DNA of 64,000 bases from positions 1 through 64,000 of the forward strand of contig NZ_VXJV01000014.1 of NCBI RefSeq assembly GCF_008692785.1. Direction: 5' to 3'. Shown here piece by piece: positions 41,582 through 51,288 of this stretch. A program made the position numbers and the translations under genes. Within the stretch, counting starts at the first letter, position 1, and the number at the start of each line of letters is the position of its first letter. Source of the stretch: Salmonella enterica subsp. diarizonae (GTDB taxonomy: Bacteria > Pseudomonadota > Gammaproteobacteria > Enterobacterales > Enterobacteriaceae). The notes beneath the pieces were generated by a model. The model saw only the letters and a list, made by a program, of their open reading frames with translations. It was not told the DNA's origin and did no database searches.

Positions 41582-44128
41582 CTATAAAAAATACTGCTGC
41601 AATAGCGGTGCGTCATGATCCTGGTTTGCCGGCGGCACGGTGTTGATAGGCTGCGTACGGAATGGGATCACCTGCGCGCGGCCATCGGTTTTCACTATCT
41701 GGTAGAACTGCGGCAGGTTAAAGTTGATAAAGCTGGAGCCATACGTGAAACGATCATGCGATGACGAATAGAAGCGACTGACGTCGCGCACCAGTTCTTC
41801 CTTACTACCTTCGCAGTGGTGATACACTTCCGCCCGGTTACTTTCGTCCAGGATATAAATATTAAAGCCTTTCTCATCGCCCGTTTCTTCAAAGAAGAAC
41901 TGGATAATCCCTTCGCTGGCGAAGCCATCCACCACTGACGGCAATTTCACATGGTTGGTTTCCACCTGTACCGACAGCCCGTGCAGCTTGTTATGCGAAA
42001 TAGCGCCGTAGAATTCGATAGCATTCTCCAGCTTCTGCACCGAGACATTCAGGCGTTCGAAGAATAGTCCCCACGTCTGCCCGGAAACCCGCAGCGCCTT
42101 GAAGCGACCGGTCTCCTGACGGGTGCTGGAAAGGCGTAGCTCAATACATTCGGAGACCAGTTGCTGCACGCGGGTGCGAATCAGGCCGCGAAGATGCTGA
42201 CTGTAGCAGAACACCTCCACGCTATCCGGCGGCGCGGCATCCTGGTGCATTTTCCCCAGAATCGTTTTCAGCGCTTCGATCATCGCCTGCTCGCCGTTAA
42301 AGTGCAGAGTACGCACTTCGTTCCACGAGTTGCGATACAACAAGTCGATGCTGCCTACCAGACAGTTTTGCTCTTCGCCAAAGCTGAAAACGTCCAGCTT
42401 ACGGAAGTCAAAATGCACCACTTTATTGCGGAACGCCGCCGTCGGGTCATATTCGAGGTTAACGATAATCGCCAGATGACGAATTTCACAGGGGCTGTAG
42501 AGCGCTTTCGGCGTCGGGGCAGGCAAGCGCAACGGGAAATGGTGCGAAACATCGGCGACCATCTCCTGCAGCTTAGGCAGGTCGACAATACCGTTGCCCT
42601 TAATAAACAGATGCGTTCGAGACGTCAGCAGGCCATTGAACCACGCCCACGCGACCAGCTTATTAAGATAACGGTTATATTCCAGCGGCTGATGGCTGAT
42701 AATGGAATCCATGTTCGGCGCGCGGTTGTAGAGATACCAGCCTGAACGGTTGGCGCGCCCCGGCGGCACATGAATAAAGGTTAAATTCGGCTCGGACAGA
42801 TCCGGTGATATCTGCGGGTTCACCAGCGTGACTTTACCCGGCAACGCTTCAAAAGCGGCGTACAGCTTACGCGTCAGTACGCCGATATCCTGCGGGCTGG
42901 CGCTCACGCTGAGGTTGTTGCGCCGCGCAAAGCGAATCAGATTGCGGTAGCTCTGCATCATTGCGTCGAGCAATTCGTTGTGGGCTTCGCGCACCTGATC
43001 GATTTTCCAGTTTGCGCGATTATCGAGCATGGTCAGACGCGCGTCGTCCCATCCCCACTCGCTGACTAACTGGCTTAATACTTCCCGACGCCAGCCTACG
43101 CAGGCGCGCTCACGGCTTAATTTCTCGCACACTTTCAGGTAGAAGCAGCGGCGGACTAAATCCAGCCGCGTCGGATCTTCAATTGCCGTCAGGTATTCAG
43201 TGACCCGTTCCAGCATCATGCAGTAGGGATCGAGTCCAAACGATACGATTTCACCGTCATGCAGACGTTGTTTAATGTCTTTCGCCAGCAGTCGTGGGTT
43301 GGGATATTCCCATGAGTAGGCTTCCAGCAGCAGCGTTTTCAGCACCGCTTTGTACGGCGAGTCAATGCTCTTGTATAGCTGCCACAGGCTGGCGCCAAAG
43401 TACTCTTCGGCAGAGAGCGAACTTAAGCCCCCCAGATCCAGCCACTCGTTTGGCGTTAATACGCCCTGCGCGTAGAGCGTCATGACATAGTCGTCGTAAT
43501 GCTCTTCTTCGTCGCACGGCACCATACTCCACAAAATACGCTTCCCAGCCAGGCGCACAGCGGTACGATAAAACTCATCAAGCAACAGGATGTGCTGCGT
43601 AGAACCGCAGTCTTCCCCGCCCAGACTGCCGCTTTCGTTATGGCGGAAACGGTTTTCATCGATCAGGAAGAAGCTCACCTCAACGCCAAGCGAGGCGGCC
43701 CAGCTTTCCAGCAGGCTACACTTACGTTGCAACAACTGACGCTCTTCGCCGTCGAGCCAGGCCTGATGGCACACCCAGATATCCAGGTCGGACGAGCAAC
43801 TCTGCCCGACCGAAGAGGTGCTGCCCATAGTATAAACGCCGGTAATCGGCAGCTCGCCCTTTGGCGGGTCCTGCGGCGACATACCGCGGTACAACTCAAG
43901 TTCGTTCAGATAGTGGCGTTGGGTTTCATCAGGCGTGTAGAAGCAAATACCGCTGGGAACGTTACCATCAAGGTAACCCGGCATCAGTGGATGGTGATAG
44001 TGCAATAATGTCGGCAGAAGACTGTAAACCTGCTGAAAAGCGGGCCCCATGGCAGCAAGCGCGCGATCCACGCGCAGTTGATTTATGGCATCCAGTCTCT
44101 GTTTCAGAGTCTCAATATAGAGGTACAA
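41582..44128 (-). CDS. cyaA: Class I adenylate cyclase CyaA
   Basis: The 848-residue enterobacterial adenylate cyclase makes cAMP, the CRP effector. The N-terminal catalytic half has the nucleotidyltransferase signature [18 protein letters not shown] near residues 100-117. The C-terminal half mediates regulation by the phosphorylated glucose PTS enzyme IIA. The start is the rare TTG (TTGTACCTC) at 44128, as in E. coli, which keeps translation low; the frame is open ten codons upstream. A CRP site lies in the promoter region. Confidence 0.96.
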   Translation of the reverse strand: MYLYIETLKQRLDAINQLRVDRALAAMGPAFQQVYSLLPTLLHYHHPLMPGYLDGNVPSGICFYTPDETQRHYLNELELYRGMSPQDPPKGELPITGVYTMGSTSSVGQSCSSDLDIWVCHQAWLDGEERQLLQRKCSLLESWAASLGVEVSFFLIDENRFRHNESGSLGGEDCGSTQHILLLDEFYRTAVRLAGKRILWSMVPCDEEEHYDDYVMTLYAQGVLTPNEWLDLGGLSSLSAEEYFGASLWQLYKSIDSPYKAVLKTLLLEAYSWEYPNPRLLAKDIKQRLHDGEIVSFGLDPYCMMLERVTEYLTAIEDPTRLDLVRRCFYLKVCEKLSRERACVGWRREVLSQLVSEWGWDDARLTMLDNRANWKIDQVREAHNELLDAMMQSYRNLIRFARRNNLSVSASPQDIGVLTRKLYAAFEALPGKVTLVNPQISPDLSEPNLTFIHVPPGRANRSGWYLYNRAPNMDSIISHQPLEYNRYLNKLVAWAWFNGLLTSRTHLFIKGNGIVDLPKLQEMVADVSHHFPLRLPAPTPKALYSPCEIRHLAIIVNLEYDPTAAFRNKVVHFDFRKLDVFSFGEEQNCLVGSIDLLYRNSWNEVRTLHFNGEQAMIEALKTILGKMHQDAAPPDSVEVFCYSQHLRGLIRTRVQQLVSECIELRLSSTRQETGRFKALRVSGQTWGLFFERLNVSVQKLENAIEFYGAISHNKLHGLSVQVETNHVKLPSVVDGFASEGIIQFFFEETGDEKGFNIYILDESNRAEVYHHCEGSKEELVRDVSRFYSSSHDRFTYGSSFINFNLPQFYQIVKTDGRAQVIPFRTQPINTVPPANQDHDAPLLQQYFL

Positions 44129-44273
44129 GACGTATCGCCTGATGTTGCTACCCGTCATGGTTCAGGTCAGTACTTCGCCGTCGCCATTCGGGATAAACCG
44201 TATGTCAAAAATAACCGTTACCCTTTCTCGTCTGCATATTTTTATCTAATACCGACGAAAAAATGGTCTAAAA

Positions 44274-44289
44274 CGTGATCAATTTAACA
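44274..44289. promoter_or_regulatory. CRP site of cyaA
   Basis: On the plus strand CGTGA-TCAATT-TAACA resembles TGTGA-N6-TCACA with one poor half. It corresponds to the CRP site at the main cyaA promoter in E. coli, through which cAMP-CRP represses cyaA. The leader between it and cyaA (44129-44273) has no gene. Confidence 0.7.
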
Positions 44290-44298
44290 CCTTGCTCA

Positions 44299-44326
44299 TT
44301 GACCGTAAAGAAAGATGCACTACATA
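44299..44326 (+). promoter_or_regulatory. Candidate hemC promoter
   Basis: TTGACC at 44300-44304 region and TACATA at 44321-44326, about 16 bases apart, make a moderate sigma-70 promoter reading toward hemC and divergent from cyaA. Its use is inferred. Confidence 0.4.
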
Positions 44327-44445
44327 CAAGTGTAGCACCGTTCGCTGCGTGTAAATTCTTAAATACGGGCTGGCGGTTTCTCGTCATTATTCACTGCCAT
44401 TGACGACACAGCGCCTTATCCTCTCACTCACGGTGACCGGAAAAC

Positions 44446-44470
44446 TAACATCCTCTCTATAAGGATGTTA
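44446..44470. repeat. Inverted repeat in hemC leader
   Basis: TAACATCCT and AGGATGTTA form a perfect 9-base stem with a 7-base loop, 34 bases before the hemC start. No T tract follows. It could be an operator or a leader hairpin. The rest of 44327-44504 shows nothing I can name. Confidence 0.55.
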
Positions 44471-44504
44471 GGATGGTCAATGATTGATAATGACGGTAAC
44501 AAGC

Positions 44505-45446
44505 ATGTTAGACAATGTTTTAAGAATTGCCACACGCCAAAGTCCCCTTGCGCTTTGGCAGGCACATTATGTCAAAGACGCATTGATGGCAACCCATCCG
44601 GGACTGACGGTAGAACTGGTGCCGATGGTCACACGCGGCGACGTGATCCTCGATACTCCCCTGGCGAAAGTGGGCGGTAAGGGACTGTTTGTTAAAGAGC
44701 TTGAAATCGCGCTGCTGGAAAAACGCGCCGATATCGCCGTGCACTCCATGAAAGACGTTCCGGTGGCCTTCCCGGACGGTCTCGGCCTGGTGACGATTTG
44801 CGAGCGCGAAGATCCACGCGATGCTTTTGTCTCGAATCAATATCACAGTCTGGACGATCTGCCTGCGGGTAGTATCGTCGGGACGTCCAGTTTGCGTCGT
44901 CAGTGTCAACTGGCGGAGCGCCGTCCGGACCTCATTATTCGTTCATTGCGCGGTAACGTCGGCACACGCCTCGGCAAGCTGGACAACGGCGACTATGACG
45001 CCATTATCCTGGCCGTGGCCGGTTTGAAACGCTTAGGTCTGGAGTCGCGCATTCGCACAGCCTTGCCGCCCGAAATTTCGCTGCCTGCCGTAGGCCAGGG
45101 CGCCGTCGGGATTGAGTGTCGTCTTGACGACGAGAGAACACAGGCGCTGCTCGCACCGTTGAATCACTCGCAAACCGCGCTGCGCGTAACGGCGGAACGC
45201 GCCATGAACACCCGCCTGGAAGGCGGTTGTCAGGTACCGATTGGCAGCTATGCGGAAATCATCAACGGCGAAATTTGGCTACGTGCGCTGGTTGGCGCGC
45301 CGGACGGTTCGGTGATGGTCCGCGGCGAACGTCGTGGTTCACCCGAGCAGGCGGAGCAAATGGGCATCTCGCTTGCGGAGGAACTGCTGGAAAACGGCGC
45401 ACGCGCGATTCTGACGGAAGTTTATAACGGCGAGGCGCCCGCATGA
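44505..45446 (+). CDS. hemC: Hydroxymethylbilane synthase HemC
   Basis: The 313-residue porphobilinogen deaminase polymerises four porphobilinogens to hydroxymethylbilane. Cys242 in [10 protein letters not shown] is the attachment point of the dipyrromethane cofactor, and substrate-contacting arginines are visible in [12 protein letters not shown] chose ATG 44505 (MLDNVLRIA), the E. coli start; an in-frame ATG lies seven codons upstream and no strong ribosome-binding site separates them. It is first of hemCDXY. Confidence 0.96.
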   Translation: MLDNVLRIATRQSPLALWQAHYVKDALMATHPGLTVELVPMVTRGDVILDTPLAKVGGKGLFVKELEIALLEKRADIAVHSMKDVPVAFPDGLGLVTICEREDPRDAFVSNQYHSLDDLPAGSIVGTSSLRRQCQLAERRPDLIIRSLRGNVGTRLGKLDNGDYDAIILAVAGLKRLGLESRIRTALPPEISLPAVGQGAVGIECRLDDERTQALLAPLNHSQTALRVTAERAMNTRLEGGCQVPIGSYAEIINGEIWLRALVGAPDGSVMVRGERRGSPEQAEQMGISLAEELLENGARAILTEVYNGEAPA

Positions 45447-46183
45447 GTATTCTGGTCACCCGCCCCTCTCCCGCAGGGGAAGCGTTAGTGAGCCGTCTGC
45501 GCGCACTGGGGCAGGTGGCCTGGAGTTTTCCGCTGATTGAATTTGTCGCCGGTCGGGAGCTGCCCACCCTGGCCGACCGTCTGGCGACGCTGACGGAAAA
45601 CGATCTGGTTTTTGCCCTTTCACAGCACGCCGTCGCCTTTGCCCACGCCCAGATCCAGCGGGATGGTCGAAACTGGCCTGCGTCGCCGCGCTATTTCGCG
45701 ATTGGCCGCACCACGGCGCTCGCCCTTCATACCGTTAGCGGATTCGATATTCGTTATCCATTGGGTCGGGAAATCAGCGAAGTCTTGCTACAATTACCTG
45801 AATTACAAAATATTGCGGGCAAACGCGCGCTGATTTTGCGTGGCAATGGCGGTCGCGAACTGCTGGGCGAAACCCTGACAGCTCGCGGAGCCGAAGTCAA
45901 TTTTTGTGAATGTTATCAACGAAGTGCGAAACATTACGATGGCGCGGAAGAAGCGATGCGCTGGCATGCTCGCGGCATAACAACGCTTGTTGTCACCAGC
46001 GGCGAGATGTTGCAACAGCTCTGGTCGCTGATTCCCCAGTGGTATCGTGAGCACTGGTTACTACGCTGTCGGCTGTTGGTCGTCAGTGAGCGTCTGGCGC
46101 ACCTCGCCCGGGAACTGGGCTGGCAAGATATTAAGGTCGCTGATAACGCCGACAACGATGCGCTGTTGCGCGCATTACAATAA
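45443..46183 (+). CDS. hemD: Uroporphyrinogen-III synthase HemD
   Basis: The 246-residue enzyme cyclises hydroxymethylbilane with inversion of ring D to uroporphyrinogen III. The protein has two similar alpha/beta domains, with conserved points such as VTRPSPAGE at the start and [10 protein letters not shown] near 173. Sequence conservation in this family is low, so the call also rests on its four-base overlap with hemC. Confidence 0.94.
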   Translation: MSILVTRPSPAGEALVSRLRALGQVAWSFPLIEFVAGRELPTLADRLATLTENDLVFALSQHAVAFAHAQIQRDGRNWPASPRYFAIGRTTALALHTVSGFDIRYPLGREISEVLLQLPELQNIAGKRALILRGNGGRELLGETLTARGAEVNFCECYQRSAKHYDGAEEAMRWHARGITTLVVTSGEMLQQLWSLIPQWYREHWLLRCRLLVVSERLAHLARELGWQDIKVADNADNDALLRALQ

Positions 46184-46204
46184 CTCTCATAATGGGATGC
46201 CATA

Positions 46205-47374
46205 ATGACGGAACAAGAAAAATCCTCCGCCGTGGTTGATGAGACCAGGGAGACCGTGGAAACCACGCCACAGCCAGTCAATACCGAGAAAAAAAGTAAG
46301 AACGGCGCCGCGCTGGTATTAAGCGCGGTGGCGATCGCGATTGCCCTGGCGGCAGGTATTGGGCTTTATGGCTGGGGAAAACAGCAGGCAACCGCGCAAA
46401 CGGAAACCAGCGATGCGCTGGCGAATCAGCTGACCGCCTTGCAAAAGGCGCAGGAGAGCCAAAAATCAGAGCTGGAAGGGATTATCAAAAAACAAGCGGC
46501 GCAGTTAGATGACGCGAATCGCCAACAGGCGGCGCTGGCGAAACAACTTGATGAAGTACAACAAAAAGTCGCCACCATTTCCGGCAGCGACGCCAAAACC
46601 TGGCTGTTGGCGCAGGCTGATTTTCTGGTGAAACTCGCCGGACGCAAGCTGTGGAGCGATCAGGACGTCACTACCGCCGCTGCGCTACTCAAAAGCGCTG
46701 ACGCCAGTCTGGCAGACATGAATGACCCCAGCCTGATTACCGCACGACGTGCGATTACTGACGATATCGCCAGCTTGTCATCCGTTGCGCAGATCGACTA
46801 CGACGGCATTATTCTCAAACTCAATCAGCTTTCTAACCAAATCGATAACCTGCGTCTGGCGGATAACGATAGCGATGACTCGCCGATGGATTCAGATAGC
46901 AGCGAGCTGTCCAGTTCGCTAAGCGAATGGCGCGTTAACCTGCAAAAAAGCTGGCAGAACTTTATGGACAGCTTTATTACCATTCGCCGCCGCGATGATA
47001 CCGCCGTACCGCTGCTGGCGCCGAACCAGGACGTCTATTTACGCGAAAATATTCGCTCCCGCCTGTTAGTCGCCGCACAGGCCGTCCCACGCCATCAGGA
47101 AGAAACATACCGCCAGGCGCTGGATAACGTTTCGACCTGGGTTCGCGCTTATTACGATACTGACGACGCCGCGACAAAAGCCTTCCTGGAGGAAGTCGAT
47201 AAATTAAGCCAGCAAAATATCACGATGGATCTGCCGGAAACCCTGGAAAGCCAGGCGATTCTTGAAAAACTGATGCAAACCCGCGTGCGTAATCTGCTGG
47301 CGCAACCGACAGCCTCTACGGAAGCGCCCGCCACGCAGACAGACGCTCCGGCAACCGCGCCGCAAGGAGAATAA
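46205..47374 (+). CDS. hemX: HemX protein of the hemCDXY operon
   Basis: The 389-residue protein has a charged cytoplasmic N terminus, one membrane helix at about 34-56, a coiled coil at about 65-130 rich in Gln and Lys, and a large soluble part likely in the periplasm. It ends in a Thr/Ala/Pro-rich tail. Databases often call it a uroporphyrinogen methyltransferase, but no methyltransferase motif is visible and the function is uncertain. It follows hemD by 21 bases. Confidence 0.88.
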   Translation: MTEQEKSSAVVDETRETVETTPQPVNTEKKSKNGAALVLSAVAIAIALAAGIGLYGWGKQQATAQTETSDALANQLTALQKAQESQKSELEGIIKKQAAQLDDANRQQAALAKQLDEVQQKVATISGSDAKTWLLAQADFLVKLAGRKLWSDQDVTTAAALLKSADASLADMNDPSLITARRAITDDIASLSSVAQIDYDGIILKLNQLSNQIDNLRLADNDSDDSPMDSDSSELSSSLSEWRVNLQKSWQNFMDSFITIRRRDDTAVPLLAPNQDVYLRENIRSRLLVAAQAVPRHQEETYRQALDNVSTWVRAYYDTDDAATKAFLEEVDKLSQQNITMDLPETLESQAILEKLMQTRVRNLLAQPTASTEAPATQTDAPATAPQGE

Positions 47375-48573
47375 TGATGCTAAAAGTATTATTGCTCTTT
47401 GTGTTGTTGCTCGCGGGTATCGTGGTCGGCCCGATGATAGCCGGTCACCAGGGCTATGTGTTAATCCAGACCGATAACTACAACATTGAAACCAGCGTAA
47501 CCGGACTGGCGATCATTCTCATCGTCACTATGGTGGTGCTATTCGCCATTGAGTGGTTGCTACGCCGTCTGTTTCGTACCGGCGCGCACACCCGCGGTTG
47601 GTTTGCCGGACGTAAACGCCGTCGCGCCCGCAAACAGACCGAACAGGCGCTGCTGAAGCTGGCGGAGGGCGACTATCAGCAGGTTGAAAAGCTGATGTCA
47701 AAAAATGCCGATCATGCTGAACAGCCGGTGGTGAATTATCTGCTGGCGGCAGAAGCGGCGCAGCAGCGCGGCGATGAAGCGCGCGCCAATCAGCACCTTG
47801 AACGTGCGGCAGAGCTGGCGGGGAACGACACCATCCCGGTCGAGATCACGCGCGTGCGCTTACAGCTAGCGCGCAATGAAAATCATGCGGCGCGTCACGG
47901 CGTGGACAAACTGCTGGAGGTCACGCCGCGTCACCCGGAAGTCCTGCGTCTGGCGGAGCAGGCCTATATTCGCACCGGCGCATGGAGTTCTTTACTGGAT
48001 ATCATCCCATCCATGGCAAAAGCGCACGTCGGCGATGAAGCGCATCGCGCCATGCTCGAACAACAGGCGTGGATAGGACTGATGGATCAGGCGCGCGCCG
48101 AGCAAGGCAGCGAGGGATTACGCACCTGGTGGAAAAACCAAAGCCGTAAAACCCGCCATCAAGTGGCGCTTCAGGTCGCGATGGCCGAGCATCTGATCGA
48201 ATGTGACGATCATGATATGGCGCAGCAGATTATCATCGACGGTCTGAAACGCCAGTATGACGATCGGCTGGTGCTGCCAATTCCTCGCCTCAGAACCAAT
48301 AATCCGGAACAACTGGAGAAAGTACTGCGCCAGCAAATCAAGACGGTAGGCGATCGCCCGCTGTTATGGAGCACGCTCGGCCAGTCGCTGATGAAACACG
48401 GTGAATGGCAGGAGGCAACCCTGGCTTTCCGCGCCGCGCTGAAACAACGCCCGGACGCGTATGATTATGCCTGGCTTGCCGATGCGCTCGATCGACTGCA
48501 TCAACCGGAAGAAGCCGCCACCATGCGGCGCGACGGCCTGATGCTGACGCTACAGAACAATTCCCCGCAGTAA
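47374..48573 (+). CDS. hemY: HemY, membrane protein with TPR repeats
   Basis: The 399-residue protein has two N-terminal membrane helices (about 3-22 and 42-62), a basic segment (GRKRRRARKQ) and then helical TPR-like repeats over about 80-395. It is not the protoporphyrinogen oxidase of the same name in Bacillus. Its role in haem synthesis is unclear. The ATG overlaps the hemX stop (TAATG); a second ATG follows directly and may be the true start. Confidence 0.9.
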   Translation: MMLKVLLLFVLLLAGIVVGPMIAGHQGYVLIQTDNYNIETSVTGLAIILIVTMVVLFAIEWLLRRLFRTGAHTRGWFAGRKRRRARKQTEQALLKLAEGDYQQVEKLMSKNADHAEQPVVNYLLAAEAAQQRGDEARANQHLERAAELAGNDTIPVEITRVRLQLARNENHAARHGVDKLLEVTPRHPEVLRLAEQAYIRTGAWSSLLDIIPSMAKAHVGDEAHRAMLEQQAWIGLMDQARAEQGSEGLRTWWKNQSRKTRHQVALQVAMAEHLIECDDHDMAQQIIIDGLKRQYDDRLVLPIPRLRTNNPEQLEKVLRQQIKTVGDRPLLWSTLGQSLMKHGEWQEATLAFRAALKQRPDAYDYAWLADALDRLHQPEEAATMRRDGLMLTLQNNSPQ

Positions 48574-48581
48574 TCGTCTGC

Positions 48582-48612
48582 TGCCCGGTGGCGTTTTTGC
48601 TTACCGGGCCCG
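48582..48612. repeat. REP-like unit after hemY
   Basis: GCCCGGTGGCG...TTACCGGGC is a short REP-type palindrome at the 3' end of hemCDXY, between it and the glmZ terminator. Confidence 0.6.
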
Positions 48613-48649
48613 CACTGCCTCCCGGCAAAAATCTCTTTTAGCCATAAAT

Positions 48650-48855
48650 AAAAAAACGCCTGCCGGTTAGGGGCAGGCGTCAAAACAGGTCTGTATGACA
48701 ACATAAAGGGGTGCTTCACTCAACGTTGTGTCCAGGGTGTTTGATGAGGCATAAGCGACATCTGTCAGTGGACGATAAGCACCGTAAACGGCTCTGCATC
48801 ATTCCTGAGTTTATGAGGCCAAAAGGCGAGCATAAGAGATGGAATGAGCATCTAC
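48650..48855 (-). ncRNA. glmZ: Small regulatory RNA GlmZ
   Basis: On the minus strand the transcript begins GTAGATGCTCATTCC and ends with the terminator ACGCCTGCC...GGCAGGCG followed by seven T. Its length is about 206 bases. The sequence matches GlmZ closely, including the central AACACCC and the AAGCACCCC segment. GlmZ base-pairs with glmS mRNA with Hfq and activates its translation, while RapZ and RNase E inactivate it. E. coli glmZ also lies next to hemY. Confidence 0.93.
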
Positions 48856-48866
48856 CCGTATATTAT

Positions 48867-48882
48867 TGCACATAACGTGCCA
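48867..48882 (-). promoter_or_regulatory. glmZ sigma-54 promoter
   Basis: TGGCACGTTATGTGCA has the GG-N10-GC signature of a -24/-12 promoter, placed correctly for the GlmZ 5' end. An AATAATAT stretch just after it could be an overlapping sigma-70 -10, as reported for glmZ in Salmonella relatives. Confidence 0.82.
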
Positions 48883-48974
48883 TCTTTGCACCGCTAAAAA
48901 ACAGGCGCTGGTGTTAAAAAAACGTAGAGAATTCACGCGATTGTCATCTTCCCGCCGCTGGCGAGGCTTTAGCA

Positions 48975-48992
48975 TGTCGCCCGATGGAGACA
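48975..48992. promoter_or_regulatory. GlrR activator site 1 of glmZ
   Basis: TGTC-N10-GACA is an exact match to the GlrR (QseF) consensus, about 120 bases upstream of the glmZ start. That is a usual distance for a sigma-54 activator. Confidence 0.75.
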
Positions 48993-49037
48993 GAACAGGA
49001 TGCTTTTTATAAAGTGATTATTAATCAATAGATTATT

Positions 49038-49055
49038 CGTCACCGAACAGCGACA
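49038..49055. promoter_or_regulatory. GlrR activator site 2 of glmZ
   Basis: CGTC-N10-GACA differs from the GlrR consensus TGTC-N10-GACA at one base and lies 63 bases beyond site 1. Nothing else is recognisable between 48993 and 49130. Confidence 0.6.
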
Positions 49056-49130
49056 AATGAAGACAAGGATATCGCCAATAAATCACAATGATAACTCGTG
49101 CGGGATAAAAGGTTGAAAAGGAACAGAAAA

Positions 49131-49155
49131 CAAAAAACCCCGCCGAAGCGGGGTT
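49131..49155 (-). terminator. Terminator of the tRNA operon
   Basis: On the minus strand AACCCCGC and GCGGGGTT form an 8-base stem with a four-base loop, followed by TTTTTT. It lies just after the proline tRNA. Confidence 0.88.
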
Positions 49156-49161
49156 CAAAAT

Positions 49162-49238
49162 TGGTCGGCGAGAGAGGATTCGAACCTCCGACCCACTGGT
49201 CCCAAACCAGTTGCGCTACCAAGCTGCGCTACTCGCCG
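49162..49238 (-). tRNA. proM: tRNA-Pro (anticodon UGG)
   Basis: The 77-base cloverleaf has acceptor stem CGGCGAG / CTCGCCG, D-loop AGCGCAGCTTGGTAGCGC, anticodon loop TTTGGGA, T-arm GGTTCGAATCC and an encoded CCA end. It is the last gene of argX-hisR-leuT-proM. Confidence 0.96.
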
Positions 49239-49280
49239 ATATACTGCTTTTTTGAATTTTTAGTTCAATTCATTGAGTCG

Positions 49281-49367
49281 TGGTGCGAGGGGGGGGACTT
49301 GAACCCCCACGTCCGTAAGGACACTAACACCTGAAGCTAGCGCGTCTACCAATTCCGCCACCTTCGC
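49281..49367 (-). tRNA. leuT: tRNA-Leu (anticodon CAG)
   Basis: The 87-base tRNA has a long variable arm, as leucine tRNAs do. Anticodon loop TTCAGGT gives CAG. The T-arm is GGTTCAAGTCC and CCA is encoded. It lies between the histidine and proline tRNAs. Confidence 0.96.
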
Positions 49368-49387
49368 GTTTCACAACTCTATATTAA

Positions 49388-49463
49388 TGGGGTGGCTAAT
49401 GGGATTCGAACCCACGACAACTGGAATCACAATCCAGGGCTCTACCAACTGAGCTATAGCCAC
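49388..49463 (-). tRNA. hisR: tRNA-His (anticodon GUG)
   Basis: The 76-base tRNA has anticodon loop ATTGTGATT giving GTG, T-arm GGTTCGAATCC and an encoded CCA. The base before the acceptor stem on the minus strand is G, giving the extra 5' G of histidine tRNA. Confidence 0.96.
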
Positions 49464-49517
49464 CACTGAAACTTTTTACGCGGTATTAAACCACCGCAGC
49501 TCAAGCACCTAAATAAA

Positions 49518-49594
<77 letters not shown>

Positions 49595-49615
49595 TTAGCG
49601 CCGTTGCGGGGGTGG

Positions 49616-49644
49616 ATAATACGGACTTCACACCCCGCTGTCCA
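49616..49644 (-). promoter_or_regulatory. Promoter of argX-hisR-leuT-proM
   Basis: On the minus strand TGGACA at 49644-49639 and TATTAT at 49621-49616 are 17 bases apart. A C-rich discriminator (CCACCCCC) follows, the hallmark of promoters under stringent control. Confidence 0.85.
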
Positions 49645-49654
49645 GTGCCTTTTT

Positions 49655-49689
49655 AAATAAAATGCGCGTTTGGTTATGCTTTGCGCATT
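49655..49689 (-). terminator. yifK terminator
   Basis: On the minus strand AATGCGC and GCGCATT pair around a 15-base loop and are followed by TTATTTAAA, just after the yifK stop and before the tRNA promoter. Confidence 0.7.
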
Positions 49690-49696
49690 TTGGCGC

Positions 49697-51082
49697 TTAT
49701 TCCCCCACCTTGTGGGCGGTTCCGTGACGATTCAGGCCGAAAACTTTATAGATCAGCGTCACGGCCAGCAGGAAGATGACGCCGACAAACAGCGACATGC
49801 GCGTATCTTCATTAAAGTACATGCCGATTAAAACGCAAACCAGAAACGCCATCGTCAAATAGTTCGCCCACGGGAACATAATGGAACGAAAAGGATGATC
49901 CGCAATCGCTTCTTTATGCGCCCGACGAAAGCGCAGTTGGCTAATCAGAATGACAAACCACGGCACCATCCCCGGCAGTACGCTGGCGCTATAAACGTAC
50001 ACAAAGACGCGCTGCGGATTGGGGATGATGTAGTTCAGGCAGGAACCTACCAGCAAAATCAAAATAGAGAGCGCCACGCCCGCGACCGGTACGCCGTGGC
50101 GGGAGACTTTCGCGACTGCCGCCGGCAGTTGACGGTTTTTCGCCAGCGCGTAAAGCATACGCCCACAGCTATACATTCCGCTGTTACAGCCGGAGAGCGC
50201 CGCCGTCAGCACGACAAAGTTGATAATGCCTGCCGCAGCGGTGATGCCAATTTTCGCGAAGGTGAGCACAAAGGGGCTGCCGTTGCTGCCAATCTCATTC
50301 CACGGGAAAATAGTGACGATAACGAAAATCGCACCCACATAAAAAATCAGGATACGCCATAGCACCTTACCCACCGCGCTACGCAACGTCACCTGCGGAT
50401 TCTTCGCTTCACCGGCGGTAATTCCGATCAGCTCAACCCCCTGATAAGAGGCCACCACGATACATAATGCGGTCAGAAAGCCTTTCCAGCCGCCGGCAAA
50501 AAAGCCGCCATGCTCAGTCAGATTACCAAAGCCAATCGCCTGGCCGCCGTTACCAAAACCGAAGAAAATCACCCCCAGGCCGATGATGATCATCACAATA
50601 ATAGTGGTGACTTTGATCATCGCAAACCAGAACTCGATTTCACCATACAGGCGCACCGCAGCCAGATTCGCCAACGCGACCAGTCCTACAGCAATCAGCG
50701 CCGGTATCCACTGCGCCATCTCCGGAAACCAGAACTGGACGTAGACCCCAATGGCGGTAATTTCCGAGATCCCGACCGCCATCCACATAAACCAGTATGA
50801 CCAGGCGGTAAGATAGCCAAAAAAGGGACTCATATACCGGTGGGCGTACACGGCAAAGGAGCCGGTAACAGGTTCCAGAAAGAGCATCTCCCCCATTGAA
50901 CGCATGATGAAAAAGACGAACAATCCGGCGATGATATACGCCAGCAGCACTGACGGGCCCGCCCATTTCAGCGTACTGGCAGCGCCCATAAAGAGTCCGA
51001 CGCCGATGGTGCCCCCGAGGGCAATCAATTCAATATGACGAGCTTCCAGCCCACGCTGTAGCTCCGGTTTTTTCTCTGCCAT
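49697..51082 (-). CDS. yifK: Amino acid transporter YifK (APC family)
   Basis: The 461-residue inner-membrane permease has about twelve helices and belongs to the amino acid-polyamine-organocation superfamily. The N-terminal family signature [18 protein letters not shown] (about 16-33) is clear. In E. coli it has been linked to threonine and serine uptake. In Salmonella yifK is known to be repressed by the small RNA GcvB, and its leader has the expected ACA-rich target. It stands between the ECA cluster and the tRNA operon. Confidence 0.94.
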   Translation of the reverse strand: MAEKKPELQRGLEARHIELIALGGTIGVGLFMGAASTLKWAGPSVLLAYIIAGLFVFFIMRSMGEMLFLEPVTGSFAVYAHRYMSPFFGYLTAWSYWFMWMAVGISEITAIGVYVQFWFPEMAQWIPALIAVGLVALANLAAVRLYGEIEFWFAMIKVTTIIVMIIIGLGVIFFGFGNGGQAIGFGNLTEHGGFFAGGWKGFLTALCIVVASYQGVELIGITAGEAKNPQVTLRSAVGKVLWRILIFYVGAIFVIVTIFPWNEIGSNGSPFVLTFAKIGITAAAGIINFVVLTAALSGCNSGMYSCGRMLYALAKNRQLPAAVAKVSRHGVPVAGVALSILILLVGSCLNYIIPNPQRVFVYVYSASVLPGMVPWFVILISQLRFRRAHKEAIADHPFRSIMFPWANYLTMAFLVCVLIGMYFNEDTRMSLFVGVIFLLAVTLIYKVFGLNRHGTAHKVGE

Positions 51083-51108
51083 AAATCCTCATGTCGTGTT
51101 TGCAACGG
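51083..51108 (-). promoter_or_regulatory. yifK leader: ACA motifs / GcvB target
   Basis: On the minus strand TTGCAAACACGACATGAGGA immediately precedes the start. It has repeated ACA motifs beside the GAGG ribosome-binding site. Work on Salmonella yifK describes ACA motifs as translation enhancers masked by GcvB. A candidate promoter upstream is TTGCCA...AATATT; the pairing limits are approximate. Confidence 0.6.
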
Positions 51109-51240
51109 TTCCGGTAGTACCGGTTATTGTTATGGGTACATCGATTGTTGCGAATATTTTCTTAAATTTGGACAAATGGCAAATGAAGCATTAAAAAAAT
51201 GCACTTATTGTGTAAGAAAGCATCGATTATGTTATGAATA

Positions 51241-51268
51241 AGCAGCGCCATAAGCACAATCCGCTGCT
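51241..51268 (-). terminator. Hairpin at the end of the ECA cluster
   Basis: AGCAGCG and CGCTGCT form a 7-base stem with a 14-base loop, just after the wecG stop. Only TT follows, so termination here may be weak and yifK may receive read-through. Confidence 0.5.
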
Positions 51269-51288
51269 CAAGTCATCAGAAGGGGGAA

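Noticed and set aside
44129-44158. Longer CyaA with ten extra N-terminal residues
   Set aside because: The frame is open, but the TTG at 44128 matches the established E. coli start and protein length.
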